Notes: generated by a model from the letters alone, not told the origin. Shown: positions 51,215 to 60,308, numbered from the stretch's first letter. The stretch: 64,000 nucleotides of DNA from Enterobacter asburiae (GCF_024599655.1 NZ_CP102247.1:3534001-3598000); one strand, 5' to 3'. Numbers and translations: made by a program.

Positions 51215-51967
51215 ATGACCATTAAGAATGTAATTTGTGATATCGACGGCGTGCTGATGCACGACAACGTTGCCGTGCCGGGTGCTGCGGAGTTTCTTCA
51301 CCGCATCATCGACAAAGGAATGCCACTGGTTCTGCTCACGAACTACCCTTCTCAGACCGGTCAGGATCTGGCAAACCGCTTTGCCACGGCGGGTGTCGAC
51401 GTCCCGGACAGCGTGTTTTATACCTCGGCGATGGCCACGGCGGATTTTCTGAAGCGTCAGGAAGGGAAAAAAGCCTACGTGGTGGGTGAAGGCGCGCTGA
51501 TCCATGAGCTGTACAAAGCGGGCTTTACCATCACCGATGTTAACCCGGACTTTGTGATTGTTGGCGAAACGCGCTCCTTTAACTGGGAGATGATGCATAA
51601 AGCTGCATACTTTGTCGCCAGCGGCGCGCGCTTTATCGCCACCAACCCGGATACGCACGGCCGTGGTTTTTATCCGGCCTGCGGCGCGCTCTGCGCCGGT
51701 ATCGAGAAAATCTCCGGTCGTAAGCCGTTTGTGGTCGGGAAACCTAGCCCGTGGATCATTCGTGCCGCGCTGAACAAAATGCAGGCCCATTCTGAAGAAA
51801 CCGTTATTGTCGGCGACAACCTGCGCACCGATATTCTGGCCGGTTTCCAGGCGGGTCTGGAGACAATACTGGTCCTCTCCGGCGTATCTCAACTTGATGA
51901 CATTGATTCGATGCCGTTCCGGCCAAGCTGGATTTACCCCTCCGTCGATGAAATTGACATTATCTGA
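51215..51967 (+). CDS. nagD: HAD-family ribonucleotide monophosphatase NagD
   Basis: NagD (250 residues) is a HAD IIA phosphatase that acts on UMP, GMP and other nucleotides in E. coli. Motif I is CDIDGVLMHDN (catalytic D9 and D11), motif II LLTNYPSQTG, motif III K in GKPSPWI and motif IV VGDNLRTDILAG. It closes the nag operon, with a terminator at 51974-51997. Confidence 0.96.
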   Translation: MTIKNVICDIDGVLMHDNVAVPGAAEFLHRIIDKGMPLVLLTNYPSQTGQDLANRFATAGVDVPDSVFYTSAMATADFLKRQEGKKAYVVGEGALIHELYKAGFTITDVNPDFVIVGETRSFNWEMMHKAAYFVASGARFIATNPDTHGRGFYPACGALCAGIEKISGRKPFVVGKPSPWIIRAALNKMQAHSEETVIVGDNLRTDILAGFQAGLETILVLSGVSQLDDIDSMPFRPSWIYPSVDEIDII

Positions 51968-51973
51968 TACCGA

Positions 51974-51997
51974 ACCACGCCTCAGGGCGTGGTTTTT
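51974..51997 (+). terminator. Rho-independent terminator of nagBACD
   Basis: ACCACGC (51974-51980) pairs with GCGTGGT (51987-51993), followed by a T tract. Confidence 0.85.
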
Positions 51998-52216
51998 CAT
52001 TTAAGGCCTATACAAACAAAACCCCATCTAACAAAAAGCACGTTTTATTGCATAATCATCAATAAAAGACTTCATGACGTACTCTTTTTTCACTATTCCA
52101 CAATCACCATTGCACTATTTCCGTTTTCACCCGTAAAACGCTTGCGCGCCCTGCCCCTTTGCGGCATTTTCATAAGCAAGCAACATTACAAAGCAACAGG
52201 GTTAACGGAGAAGGTT

Positions 52217-53881
52217 ATGTGTTCAATTTTTGGCGTACTGGATATTAAAACTGACGCGGGCGAACTGCGTAAAAAGGCACTCGAACTGTCCCGCCTGATG
52301 CGCCATCGCGGACCAGACTGGTCAGGCGTTTACGCCAGTGATAAAGCGATTCTGGCTCACGAACGTCTGTCTATTGTTGACGTCAACGCCGGTGCACAGC
52401 CACTGTATAACGAGAAGAAAACGCACGCGCTGGCTGTCAACGGTGAAATCTACAACCACCAGGCGCTGCGCGCCGAATACGGCGACCGCTACGCGTTCCA
52501 GACCGGTTCTGACTGTGAAGTGATCCTGGCGCTGTATCAGGAGAAAGGGCCCGAGTTCCTGGACGACCTGCAGGGCATGTTCGCCTTCGCCCTGTACGAC
52601 AGCGAAAAAGACGCTTACCTGATTGGCCGTGACCATATCGGCATTATCCCGTTGTACATGGGCCACGATGAGCACGGCAACTTCTATGTTGCCTCTGAAA
52701 TGAAAGCCCTGGTACCGGTCTGCCGCACCATTAAAGAGTTCCCGGCGGGCAGCTACCTGTGGAGCAAAGACGGCGAGATCCGTCAGTATTATCAGCGTGA
52801 CTGGTTCGATTTCGACGCGGTAAAAGACAACGTCACGGATAAAGCCGAGCTGCGTCAGGCGCTGGAAGATTCCGTGAAAAGCCACCTGATGTCCGACGTG
52901 CCGTACGGCGTGCTGCTCTCCGGCGGTCTGGACTCCTCCGTGATCTCCGCGATCACCAAGAAATTCGCGGCCCGTCGCGTGGAAGATCAGGAGCGCTCTG
53001 AAGCCTGGTGGCCACAGCTGCACTCTTTTGCCGTTGGCCTGGAAGGCGCACCGGATCTGAAAGCCGCGCAGGAAGTGGCGAACCACCTCGGCACCGTGCA
53101 CCATGAGATTCATTTCACCGTGCAGGAAGGTCTGGATGCGATCCGCGATGTGATCTATCACATTGAAACCTATGACGTGACCACCATCCGCGCCTCGACC
53201 CCGATGTACCTGATGTCGCGTAAGATCAAAGCGATGGGCATCAAGATGGTGCTCTCCGGCGAAGGTTCTGACGAAGTGTTTGGCGGCTACCTGTACTTCC
53301 ACAAGGCGCCGAACGCCAAAGAGCTGCACGAAGAGACCGTGCGTAAGCTGCAGGCGCTGCATATGTTTGACTGTGCGCGTGCTAACAAAGCGATGTCCGC
53401 ATGGGGCGTGGAAGCGCGCGTGCCGTTCCTGGATAAAAAATTCCTCGACGTCGCGATGCGCATCAACCCGCAGGACAAGATGTGCGGCAACGGCAAAATG
53501 GAAAAACATATCCTGCGCGAATGTTTTGAATCCTACCTGCCGGCGAGCGTAGCATGGCGTCAGAAAGAGCAGTTCTCTGATGGCGTAGGTTATAGCTGGA
53601 TCGACACCCTGAAAGAGGTCGCGGCGAAACAGGTTTCTGATCAACAGCTGGAAACCGCAAGCTTCCGCTTCCCGTACAACACGCCGGGTTCGAAAGAGGC
53701 CTATCTGTACCGTGAAATTTTTGAAGAGCTGTTCCCGGTACCGAGTGCTGCGGAGTGCGTACCGGGTGGCCCATCCGTCGCCTGCTCTTCTGCCAAAGCG
53801 ATTGAATGGGATGAATCTTTCAAATCCATGAACGATCCATCAGGACGCGCGGTAGGCGTTCACCAGTCAGCCTACAAATAA
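52217..53881 (+). CDS. asnB: Asparagine synthetase B (glutamine-hydrolysing)
   Basis: AsnB (554 residues, same as E. coli) makes asparagine from aspartate, ATP and glutamine. After Met removal Cys2 (MCSIFGVLD) is the N-terminal nucleophile of the class II glutaminase domain (1-200). The synthetase domain has the PP-loop LLSGGLDSSV near 233-242. A 76-codon upstream extension of the frame was rejected; the ATG at 52217 has GGAGAAGG before it. It is a single-gene unit. Confidence 0.98.
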   Translation: MCSIFGVLDIKTDAGELRKKALELSRLMRHRGPDWSGVYASDKAILAHERLSIVDVNAGAQPLYNEKKTHALAVNGEIYNHQALRAEYGDRYAFQTGSDCEVILALYQEKGPEFLDDLQGMFAFALYDSEKDAYLIGRDHIGIIPLYMGHDEHGNFYVASEMKALVPVCRTIKEFPAGSYLWSKDGEIRQYYQRDWFDFDAVKDNVTDKAELRQALEDSVKSHLMSDVPYGVLLSGGLDSSVISAITKKFAARRVEDQERSEAWWPQLHSFAVGLEGAPDLKAAQEVANHLGTVHHEIHFTVQEGLDAIRDVIYHIETYDVTTIRASTPMYLMSRKIKAMGIKMVLSGEGSDEVFGGYLYFHKAPNAKELHEETVRKLQALHMFDCARANKAMSAWGVEARVPFLDKKFLDVAMRINPQDKMCGNGKMEKHILRECFESYLPASVAWRQKEQFSDGVGYSWIDTLKEVAAKQVSDQQLETASFRFPYNTPGSKEAYLYREIFEELFPVPSAAECVPGGPSVACSSAKAIEWDESFKSMNDPSGRAVGVHQSAYK

Positions 53882-53895
53882 TCACTCAGATCGCA

Positions 53896-53924
53896 ATCGG
53901 GCCCCTCAGGGGCCTGATTTTTTT
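53896..53924 (+). terminator. Rho-independent terminator of asnB
   Basis: A 10-bp stem (53896-53905 with 53909-53918, one G-T) and TCA loop are followed by seven T's. Confidence 0.85.
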
Positions 53925-54040
53925 GCCTCGTATTTCACCGTCTAAATCTGATTAATAACCAATAATTGCCGAATATTCGGTCACGCTGTTCGCAACCTAA
54001 CCAAACAGTCACATTCCGGCTATTTTCGTTGAAAAAGGTG

Positions 54041-54076
54041 TTGACGCTGCAAGGGTCTATACGCATAATGCGCCCC
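54041..54076 (+). promoter_or_regulatory. Promoter of the tRNA operon with stringent discriminator
   Basis: TTGACG (54041-54046), a 17-bp spacer and CATAAT (54064-54069) are followed by GCGCCCC, a GC-rich discriminator typical of stringently controlled stable-RNA promoters. The first tRNA starts 39 bp after the -10. Confidence 0.75.
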
Positions 54077-54107
54077 GCAACGCCGATAAGGTAACGCGAA
54101 AAAAGAT

Positions 54108-54184
54108 GGCTACGTAGCTCAGTTGGTTAGAGCACATCACTCATAATGATGGGGTCACAGGTTCGAATCCCGTCGTAGCCACCA
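54108..54184 (+). tRNA. metT: tRNA-Met (CAT), first copy
   Basis: The 77-nt gene includes encoded CCA. GGCTACG pairs with CGTAGCC in the acceptor stem, the T-arm GGTTCGAATCC is standard and the anticodon is CAT at 54142-54144. Its D-arm and acceptor are of the elongator type. It is identical to the copy at 54500-54576. Confidence 0.97.
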
Positions 54185-54192
54185 TCTTTTTT

Positions 54193-54277
54193 GCGGGAGT
54201 GGCGAAATTGGTAGACGCACCAGATTTAGGTTCTGGCGCCGCAAGGTGTGCGAGTTCAAGTCTCGCCTCCCGCACCA
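54193..54277 (+). tRNA. leuW: tRNA-Leu (TAG)
   Basis: This 85-nt class II tRNA has acceptor GCGGGAG/CTCCCGC, a long variable arm and encoded CCA. The anticodon is TAG at 54227-54229, reading CUN codons. Confidence 0.97.
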
Positions 54278-54300
54278 TTCCCAGGTAAGCGTTGCACGGA

Positions 54301-54375
54301 TGGGGTATCGCCAAGCGGTAAGGCACCGGTTTTTGATACCGGCATTCCCTGGTTCGAATCCAGGTACCCCAGCCA
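54301..54375 (+). tRNA. glnU: tRNA-Gln (TTG), first copy
   Basis: This 75-nt gene with acceptor TGGGGTA/TACCCCA carries encoded CCA and anticodon TTG at 54333-54335. It is identical to the next copy. Confidence 0.97.
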
Positions 54376-54407
54376 TATTTCTTCGATTTTGCGGTTCTCC
54401 GCGGTAT

Positions 54408-54482
54408 TGGGGTATCGCCAAGCGGTAAGGCACCGGTTTTTGATACCGGCATTCCCTGGTTCGAATCCAGGTACCCCAGCCA
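54408..54482 (+). tRNA. glnW: tRNA-Gln (TTG), second copy
   Basis: Base-for-base duplicate of the 54301-54375 gene, with anticodon TTG at 54440-54442, 32 bp downstream of it. Confidence 0.97.
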
Positions 54483-54499
54483 TCGAAGATTGCAGTACT

Positions 54500-54576
54500 G
54501 GCTACGTAGCTCAGTTGGTTAGAGCACATCACTCATAATGATGGGGTCACAGGTTCGAATCCCGTCGTAGCCACCA
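54500..54576 (+). tRNA. metU: tRNA-Met (CAT), second copy
   Basis: Identical to the 54108-54184 gene; anticodon CAT at 54534-54536. Confidence 0.97.
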
Positions 54577-54616
54577 AATTAAGATTGTCGATTTTTCGGT
54601 AATCAAGACAAATTGT

Positions 54617-54691
54617 TGGGGTATCGCCAAGCGGTAAGGCACCGGATTCTGATTCCGGCATTCCGAGGTTCGAATCCTCGTACCCCAGCCA
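54617..54691 (+). tRNA. glnV: tRNA-Gln (CTG), first copy
   Basis: 75 nt with encoded CCA; anticodon CTG at 54649-54651. In E. coli the orthologue is the supE amber-suppressor locus. Confidence 0.97.
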
Positions 54692-54727
54692 ATTTAAAAA
54701 GTCGTTAAGCAGTTTGTTTAACGCAAT

Positions 54728-54802
54728 TGGGGTGTCGCCAAGCGGTAAGGCTCTGGTTTCTGATACCAGCATTCCGGGGTTCGAATCCCTGCACCCCAGC
54801 CA
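54728..54802 (+). tRNA. glnX: tRNA-Gln (CTG), second copy
   Basis: 75 nt with encoded CCA; anticodon CTG at 54760-54762. It differs from the other CTG copy in the acceptor (TGGGGTG/CACCCCA), the anticodon stem and the T-stem. Confidence 0.97.
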
Positions 54803-54817
54803 CTTAAGTAACAAAAA

Positions 54818-54839
54818 AGCCCGCTCTGCGGGCTTTTTT
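54818..54839 (+). terminator. Terminator of the tRNA operon
   Basis: GCCCGC (54819-54824) and GCGGGC (54828-54833) pair around TCT, with six T's after and six A's before. Confidence 0.9.
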
Positions 54840-54872
54840 GTTTTTGTTGCTCAGAATTGTGCGGCCTGATGC

Positions 54873-54908
54873 CCCCTCACCCTAACCCTCTCCCCAAAGG
54901 GGCGAGGG
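54873..54908. repeat. CCCTCACCCTAACCCTCTCCCC intergenic hairpin repeat, second copy
   Basis: CCCTCTCCCC (54886-54895) faces GGGGCGAGGG (54899-54908) across AAA with one mismatch, preceded by CCCTCACCCTAA. It is the same family as 36294-36330, inverted. It lies between the tRNA operon terminator and ubiF. Confidence 0.7.
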
Positions 54909-54925
54909 AATAGTCGGAGCAAAGA

Positions 54926-56101
54926 TTAAAGTCCTAAGGCGTATTTCAGCGCCTGACGTTTCAGACCACCGGCACGCTCCGCTGCCATCAATCCAATATT
55001 ACGCAGAATGCGCACCGGGGCGAGGTCATTACTGAACCCGGCATAGAAGAGATCCATCCCCGACTGCATGATGAAATTGTCCGCCATGCGCCGCGTCTGG
55101 TAACGTTTCAGGACCTGATGGCTGGCCCAGTTTTCCGCGTGCCCGCGGGCGCTGCCCAGCACATCCAGTAACGCATCGACATCACGATACCCCAGGTTGA
55201 CACCCTGCCCGGCCAGCGGATGAATGGTGTGTGCCGCATCGCCCACCAGCGCTAGCCCTTCACGGGCATACTGCAAAGCGTGACGGCGCGTAAGCGGAAA
55301 CGCCCCGGCAGCGACCGGCGTAACGTTGCCCAGACGGCTCGGGAAGTGCAGGCGGATTTCCCGCTGCAATTGTTCCATTGAAAGTCCCTGCAGCTGGCGA
55401 ATGCGCGCCGGTTTATCGTACCACACCAGCGACGCCCAGTTATCAAACAGCGGTAAAAAGGCGTGCGGACCGTTCGGCGTAAAGTGCTGCCAGGTGCTTT
55501 CTCCCGGCGCATTCTCGCACTCGACGGTAATCAGCATGCAGGATTGCTCATACTGCCAGGCATGAACCCCGATACCCGCCATCTGTCTGACCTGCGAGTT
55601 AGCGCCGTCCGCCCCAACGACCAGCTTCACGGCCAGTTCATCGCCGCTGTCGAGCGTCAGTAAATAGCCGCTCTCGTGAGGATGCAGCGCCTTAAGCGAC
55701 GCCGGAACGCGCAGCGTCACCTTCGGATGCGTCTCCAGCGCCTGCCAGAGCGCCAGCTGGAGCACGTTGTTTTCCACCATATAACCCAGGCGCGGCAGCT
55801 TCAGCTCAGCGGCATCAAACGCGACGTGGGCATTTTCCCACTCCCAGGTTTCAAGACGGCTGTAAGGATGGGCGCGCATCGCCAGCACCGCCTCCCAGAC
55901 GCCCAGCCCGCGCAGCAGATCGACGGACGCCGCGCTGATCGCGGAAATGCGCACATCCGGTTTGCTGGCGGGATCGAAGGCCGGCGGAGCAGCCTGTTCA
56001 ATTACCGTTACCTCAAATCCCTGCTGCGCCAGCCCCAGCGCCATCGCGCCGCCGACCATACCGCCGCCGACAACGGCAACTTCGGTGTGTAGGAGTGTCA
56101 T
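54926..56101 (-). CDS. ubiF: 3-demethoxyubiquinol 3-hydroxylase UbiF
   Basis: UbiF (391 residues, same as E. coli) is an FAD monooxygenase that hydroxylates the ubiquinone ring in aerobic synthesis. It has the Rossmann motif VAVVGGGMVGGAMALGL near 8-24, the DG motif VGADGANSQVR and the second FAD motif LVGDAAHTIHPLAGQGVNLG. A TTG two codons earlier is possible, but the ATG at 56101 with AAGGAAAA upstream gives the family length. It is divergent from miaB. Confidence 0.97.
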   Translation of the reverse strand: MTLLHTEVAVVGGGMVGGAMALGLAQQGFEVTVIEQAAPPAFDPASKPDVRISAISAASVDLLRGLGVWEAVLAMRAHPYSRLETWEWENAHVAFDAAELKLPRLGYMVENNVLQLALWQALETHPKVTLRVPASLKALHPHESGYLLTLDSGDELAVKLVVGADGANSQVRQMAGIGVHAWQYEQSCMLITVECENAPGESTWQHFTPNGPHAFLPLFDNWASLVWYDKPARIRQLQGLSMEQLQREIRLHFPSRLGNVTPVAAGAFPLTRRHALQYAREGLALVGDAAHTIHPLAGQGVNLGYRDVDALLDVLGSARGHAENWASHQVLKRYQTRRMADNFIMQSGMDLFYAGFSNDLAPVRILRNIGLMAAERAGGLKRQALKYALGL

Positions 56102-56236
56102 GGTCAATTTTCCTTATTGGAGAATCCCTTAAGTTTACCGGATTTTTGCGGTCCTGAGACACATAACCTTCATACTGGTCACAACCCCACCAAAGCATTA
56201 CAATACGCGGCTTGCAATCCTGAGCTGAGCAAGTCG

Positions 56237-57661
56237 ATGACTAAAAAACTCCATATAAAAACCTGGGGCTGTCAGATGAACGAATACGATTCATCCAAGA
56301 TGGCCGATCTGCTGGATTCAACCCACGGATACCAGCTGACAGAAAATGTGAAAGAAGCGGACGTGCTGCTGCTGAACACCTGTTCGATTCGTGAAAAAGC
56401 GCAGGAAAAAGTCTTTCACGTGTTAGGCCGCTGGAAGCTTCTCAAGCGAAAAAATCCGGACCTGATCATCGGCGTGGGTGGCTGCGTCGCGTCGCAGGAA
56501 GGCAAGCTGATCCGCCAGAGAGCCCCGTATGTGGATATTGTCTTTGGTCCTCAGACCCTGCACCGCCTGCCAGAGATGATCAATCAGGTTCGCGGCAACC
56601 GCAGCCCGGTCGTTGACGTCAGTTTCCCGGAGATCGAAAAGTTTGACCGTCTGCCAGAGCCGCGCGCCGATGGCCCGACCGCCTTCGTCTCCATCATGGA
56701 AGGCTGCAACAAATACTGCACTTACTGCGTGGTGCCTTACACCCGCGGTGAAGAAGTCAGCCGTCCTGCAGACGATATTCTGTTTGAAATCGCCCAGCTT
56801 GCCGCGCAGGGCGTCCGCGAAGTGAACCTGCTGGGCCAGAACGTTAACGCCTGGCGCGGGGAGAACTACGACGGCACCACCGGCAGCTTTGCCGAGCTGC
56901 TGCGTCTGGTGGCTGCGATTGACGGTATCGACCGCATTCGCTTTACCACCAGCCATCCGATGGAGTTTACCGACGACATCATTGACGTGTATCGCGATAC
57001 GCCAGAGCTGGTGAGCTTCCTGCACCTGCCGATTCAGTGCGGCTCTGACCGCGTGCTGAACCTGATGGGCCGCCCGCATACGGTGCTGGAGTACAAATCC
57101 ACCATCCGCAAGCTGCGTGAAGCGCGTCCGGATATCCAGATCAGCTCCGATTTTATCGTCGGCTTCCCTGGCGAAACCGCTGATGACTTCGAGCGCACCA
57201 TGAAGCTCATCGGTGAAGTGAATTTTGACGTCAGCTACAGCTTCATCTTCTCTGCGCGTCCTGGGACACCTGCGGCCGATATGGTTGACGATGTGCCGGA
57301 AGAAGAGAAAAAGCAGCGTCTGTATATTCTGCAGGAGCGTATTAACCAGCAGGCCAACGCGTGGAGCCGCCGTATGCTCGGCACCGTTCAGCGCATTCTG
57401 GTGGAAGGTACCTCGCGCAAGAGCATTATGGAACTTTCCGGTCGTACCGAAAACAACCGCGTGGTGAACTTTGAAGGCACCCCGGATATGATCGGTAAAT
57501 TCGTGGATGTCGAGATCGTCGAAGTGCTGACCAACTCGCTGCGCGCGAAGCTGGTACGCACCGAGGACGAAATGGGCCTGCGTATTGCCGAGTCACCGGA
57601 ATCCGTGATCTCTCGCACCCGCAAAGAAAACGATTCTGGCGTGGGGATTTACCAGCCTTAA
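56237..57661 (+). CDS. miaB: tRNA-2-methylthio-N6-dimethylallyladenosine synthase MiaB
   Basis: MiaB (474 residues, same as E. coli) adds the methylthio group to ms2i6A37 using two [4Fe-4S] clusters. The N-terminal domain has C12, C49 and C83; the radical-SAM cluster is C157-x3-C161-x2-C164 (CNKYCTYC). A C-terminal TRAM domain follows. At residue 268 the HLPVQSGS motif reads HLPIQCGS, with Cys for Ser. The frame is open 40 codons upstream, but MTKKLHIKTWGC is the family start. Confidence 0.96.
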   Translation: MTKKLHIKTWGCQMNEYDSSKMADLLDSTHGYQLTENVKEADVLLLNTCSIREKAQEKVFHVLGRWKLLKRKNPDLIIGVGGCVASQEGKLIRQRAPYVDIVFGPQTLHRLPEMINQVRGNRSPVVDVSFPEIEKFDRLPEPRADGPTAFVSIMEGCNKYCTYCVVPYTRGEEVSRPADDILFEIAQLAAQGVREVNLLGQNVNAWRGENYDGTTGSFAELLRLVAAIDGIDRIRFTTSHPMEFTDDIIDVYRDTPELVSFLHLPIQCGSDRVLNLMGRPHTVLEYKSTIRKLREARPDIQISSDFIVGFPGETADDFERTMKLIGEVNFDVSYSFIFSARPGTPAADMVDDVPEEEKKQRLYILQERINQQANAWSRRMLGTVQRILVEGTSRKSIMELSGRTENNRVVNFEGTPDMIGKFVDVEIVEVLTNSLRAKLVRTEDEMGLRIAESPESVISRTRKENDSGVGIYQP

Positions 57662-57668
57662 TCCTCCT

Positions 57669-57697
57669 GGCCTGCCTTTCCGGCAGGCCTTGTATTT
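57669..57697 (+). terminator. Weak hairpin after miaB
   Basis: GGCCTGCC (57669-57676) and GGCAGGCC (57682-57689) pair, but the following TTGTATTT tract is interrupted, so read-through into ybeZ is likely. Confidence 0.5.
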
Positions 57698-57824
57698 CCT
57701 CTCATCGTCCCCAATATCTTCCGCAACGCTTGCGCCTTTATTCTGTGGCGTGAATAATTTCGGTAATGACCGTTTTATTACGCCCTATCGCAATGGGTCA
57801 GTTAACCAATTAAAGAGGAACAGT

Positions 57825-58871
57825 TTGAATATAGATACGCGTGAAATTAGCCTTGAGCCAGCAGACAACGCTCGCCTGCTGAGCCTGTGCGGGCCGTTTG
57901 ATGACAACATCAAACAACTGGAGCGACGTCTGGGTATCGAAATCAATCGTCGCGATAATCATTTCAAACTTACCGGACGCCCTATCTGCGTCAACGCCGC
58001 TGCGGATATTCTGCGTAGCCTGTATGTTGATACCGCCCCAATGCGCGGCGAAACGCAGGATATTGAGCCGGAACAGATCCACCTCGCCATTAAAGAGGCG
58101 CGCGTGCTTGAGCAGAGCGCGGAAAGCGTGCCGGACTACGGCAAGGCCATTAACATCAAGACCAAACGCGGCGTCATTAAGCCGCGTACGCCAAACCAGG
58201 CGCAGTACATCGCCAATATCCTCGACCACGACATCACCTTCGGCGTGGGCCCGGCAGGTACGGGTAAAACCTATCTCGCCGTTGCCGCTGCGGTAGATGC
58301 GCTGGAACGTCAGGAGATCCGTCGTATTCTGCTAACCCGTCCAGCCGTTGAAGCGGGCGAAAAGCTGGGCTTCCTGCCGGGCGATTTAAGTCAGAAGGTC
58401 GACCCGTATCTGCGTCCTTTATACGATGCCCTGTTCGAAATGCTGGGCTTTGAGAAGGTCGAGAAGCTCATTGAGCGAAACGTTATCGAAGTTGCCCCGC
58501 TCGCCTACATGCGCGGTCGTACGCTGAACGATGCATTCATCATTCTCGATGAGAGCCAGAACACCACCATCGAACAGATGAAGATGTTCCTGACGCGTAT
58601 CGGCTTTAACTCGAAAGCGGTCATTACCGGTGACGTCACCCAGATCGACCTGCCGCGCAGCACCAAATCCGGCCTGCGCCACGCCATTGAGGTGCTGGCC
58701 GAGGTCGACGAAATCAGCTTTAACTTCTTCCACAGTGAAGACGTGGTACGCCACCCGGTGGTCGCGCGTATCGTTAACGCCTATGAAGCCTGGGAAGAGG
58801 CGGATCAGAAGCGTAAGGCCGAACTGGCCGCAGAACGTAAGCGCGAAGCGCAGGAGCAAGAACAGAAATGA
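57825..58871 (+). CDS. ybeZ: PhoH-like ATPase YbeZ
   Basis: YbeZ (348 residues; E. coli about 346) is a PhoH-family NTPase linked to YbeY and ribosome/RNA maturation. The P-loop GVGPAGTGKTYLA and Walker-B FIILDESQNTT are intact, after an N-terminal KH-like segment. The start is TTG at 57825, five bases after AGAGGA (57814-57819), as in E. coli; the longer upstream frame lacks family similarity. It overlaps ybeY by four bases. Confidence 0.95.
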   Translation: MNIDTREISLEPADNARLLSLCGPFDDNIKQLERRLGIEINRRDNHFKLTGRPICVNAAADILRSLYVDTAPMRGETQDIEPEQIHLAIKEARVLEQSAESVPDYGKAINIKTKRGVIKPRTPNQAQYIANILDHDITFGVGPAGTGKTYLAVAAAVDALERQEIRRILLTRPAVEAGEKLGFLPGDLSQKVDPYLRPLYDALFEMLGFEKVEKLIERNVIEVAPLAYMRGRTLNDAFIILDESQNTTIEQMKMFLTRIGFNSKAVITGDVTQIDLPRSTKSGLRHAIEVLAEVDEISFNFFHSEDVVRHPVVARIVNAYEAWEEADQKRKAELAAERKREAQEQEQK

Positions 58872-59335
58872 GTCAGGTGATCCTCGATTTACAGCTGGCC
58901 TGTGAAGACAATTCCGGCATGCCAGATGAGGCACAGTTTCAGAAATGGCTGGATGCCGTTATTCCTCAGTTTCAGGAAGAATCAGAAGTGACGATTCGCC
59001 TGGTGGATGAAGCGGAAAGCCATGAGCTTAACCTGACCTACCGCGGGAAAGATAAGCCGACCAACGTGCTCTCTTTCCCGTTCGAAGCGCCGCCGGGCAT
59101 TGAGATGCCGCTGCTGGGCGATCTGATCATCTGCCGTCAGGTGGTTGAGCAGGAAGCTAAAGAACAGCAAAAGCCGCTTGAGGCCCACTGGGCGCATATG
59201 GTGGTACACGGCAGCCTGCATCTGCTCGGCTACGATCACATTGAAGATGACGAAGCGGAAGAGATGGAGTCCCTCGAGACAGAGATAATGCTTGCTCTGG
59301 GCTATGAGGATCCGTACATTGCCGAGAAAGAATAG
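58868..59335 (+). CDS. ybeY: Endoribonuclease YbeY, rRNA maturation factor
   Basis: YbeY (155 residues, same as E. coli) is a zinc metallo-RNase for 16S rRNA 3' maturation and late ribosome quality control. The zinc motif H-x3-H-x5-H appears in HGSLHLLGYDH (near 114-124), and conserved R59 lies in NLTYRGKDKPTNVLSFPF. Its ATG overlaps the ybeZ stop. Confidence 0.97.
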   Translation: MSQVILDLQLACEDNSGMPDEAQFQKWLDAVIPQFQEESEVTIRLVDEAESHELNLTYRGKDKPTNVLSFPFEAPPGIEMPLLGDLIICRQVVEQEAKEQQKPLEAHWAHMVVHGSLHLLGYDHIEDDEAEEMESLETEIMLALGYEDPYIAEKE

Positions 59336-59424
59336 TCCGTCACCTGACTGACTCACATGCCGCCACGAAAGGACATCGCGTGGCGGTAAACGTTGAACTA
59401 ACAAGAGAACCCTTAACAAACGCC

Positions 59425-60303
59425 ATGAGCGACGACAATTCACACAGTAGCGACACGACAACCAGTAAAAAGGGATTTTTCTCCCTCATTCTGAACCAGC
59501 TTTTCCACGGCGAACCCAAAAACCGTGATGAACTGCTGGAGCTGATTCGTGATTCCGGGCAAAACGACCTTATCGACGAAGATACGCGCGAAATGCTCGA
59601 AGGGGTTATGGACATCGCCGACCAGCGCGTTCGCGATATCATGATCCCCCGTTCGCAGATGATCACCCTGAAACGTAACCAGACACTGGACGAGTGCCTC
59701 GATGTGATCATCGAATCCGCCCACTCGCGTTTCCCGGTCATCAGCGAAGACAAAGATCACATCGAAGGGATTTTGATGGCGAAAGATCTGCTGCCGTTTA
59801 TGCGCAGCGATGCCGAAGCCTTCAGCATGGAAAAAGTGTTACGCCAGGCCGTGGTTGTGCCAGAAAGTAAACGTGTGGATCGGATGCTGAAAGAGTTTCG
59901 CTCTCAGCGTTACCACATGGCGATTGTTATTGATGAGTTTGGTGGCGTTTCCGGTCTGGTCACGATCGAGGATATTCTTGAGCTGATCGTGGGCGAAATC
60001 GAAGATGAGTATGACGAAGAAGAGGATATCGACTTCCGTCAGCTTAGCCGCCACACCTGGACCGTGCGTGCGCTGGCCTCGATTGAGGACTTCAACGACG
60101 CCTTCGGTACCCACTTCAGCGATGAAGAAGTCGATACCATTGGCGGGCTGGTGATGCAGGCCTTTGGCCACCTCCCGGCGCGCGGTGAGACCGTTGACAT
60201 CGACGGTTACCAGTTCAAAGTGGCAATGGCCGACAGCCGACGTATTATACAGGTTCACGTCAGAACGCCGGACGACTCACCGGTGCCAAAACTGGAAGAT
60301 TAA
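59425..60303 (+). CDS. ybeX: CBS-domain protein YbeX (CorC)
   Basis: YbeX (292 residues, same as E. coli) has an N-terminal basic segment, two CBS domains (about 70-190, with FPVISEDKDHIEGI and GGVSGLVTIEDILE) and a C-terminal CorC/HlyC domain. It was named for cobalt/magnesium efflux with CorA and is now linked to ribosome maturation. The frame is open 15 codons earlier; MSDDNSHSSD at 59425 is the family start. Confidence 0.95.
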   Translation: MSDDNSHSSDTTTSKKGFFSLILNQLFHGEPKNRDELLELIRDSGQNDLIDEDTREMLEGVMDIADQRVRDIMIPRSQMITLKRNQTLDECLDVIIESAHSRFPVISEDKDHIEGILMAKDLLPFMRSDAEAFSMEKVLRQAVVVPESKRVDRMLKEFRSQRYHMAIVIDEFGGVSGLVTIEDILELIVGEIEDEYDEEEDIDFRQLSRHTWTVRALASIEDFNDAFGTHFSDEEVDTIGGLVMQAFGHLPARGETVDIDGYQFKVAMADSRRIIQVHVRTPDDSPVPKLED

Positions 60304-60308
60304 TGTAA

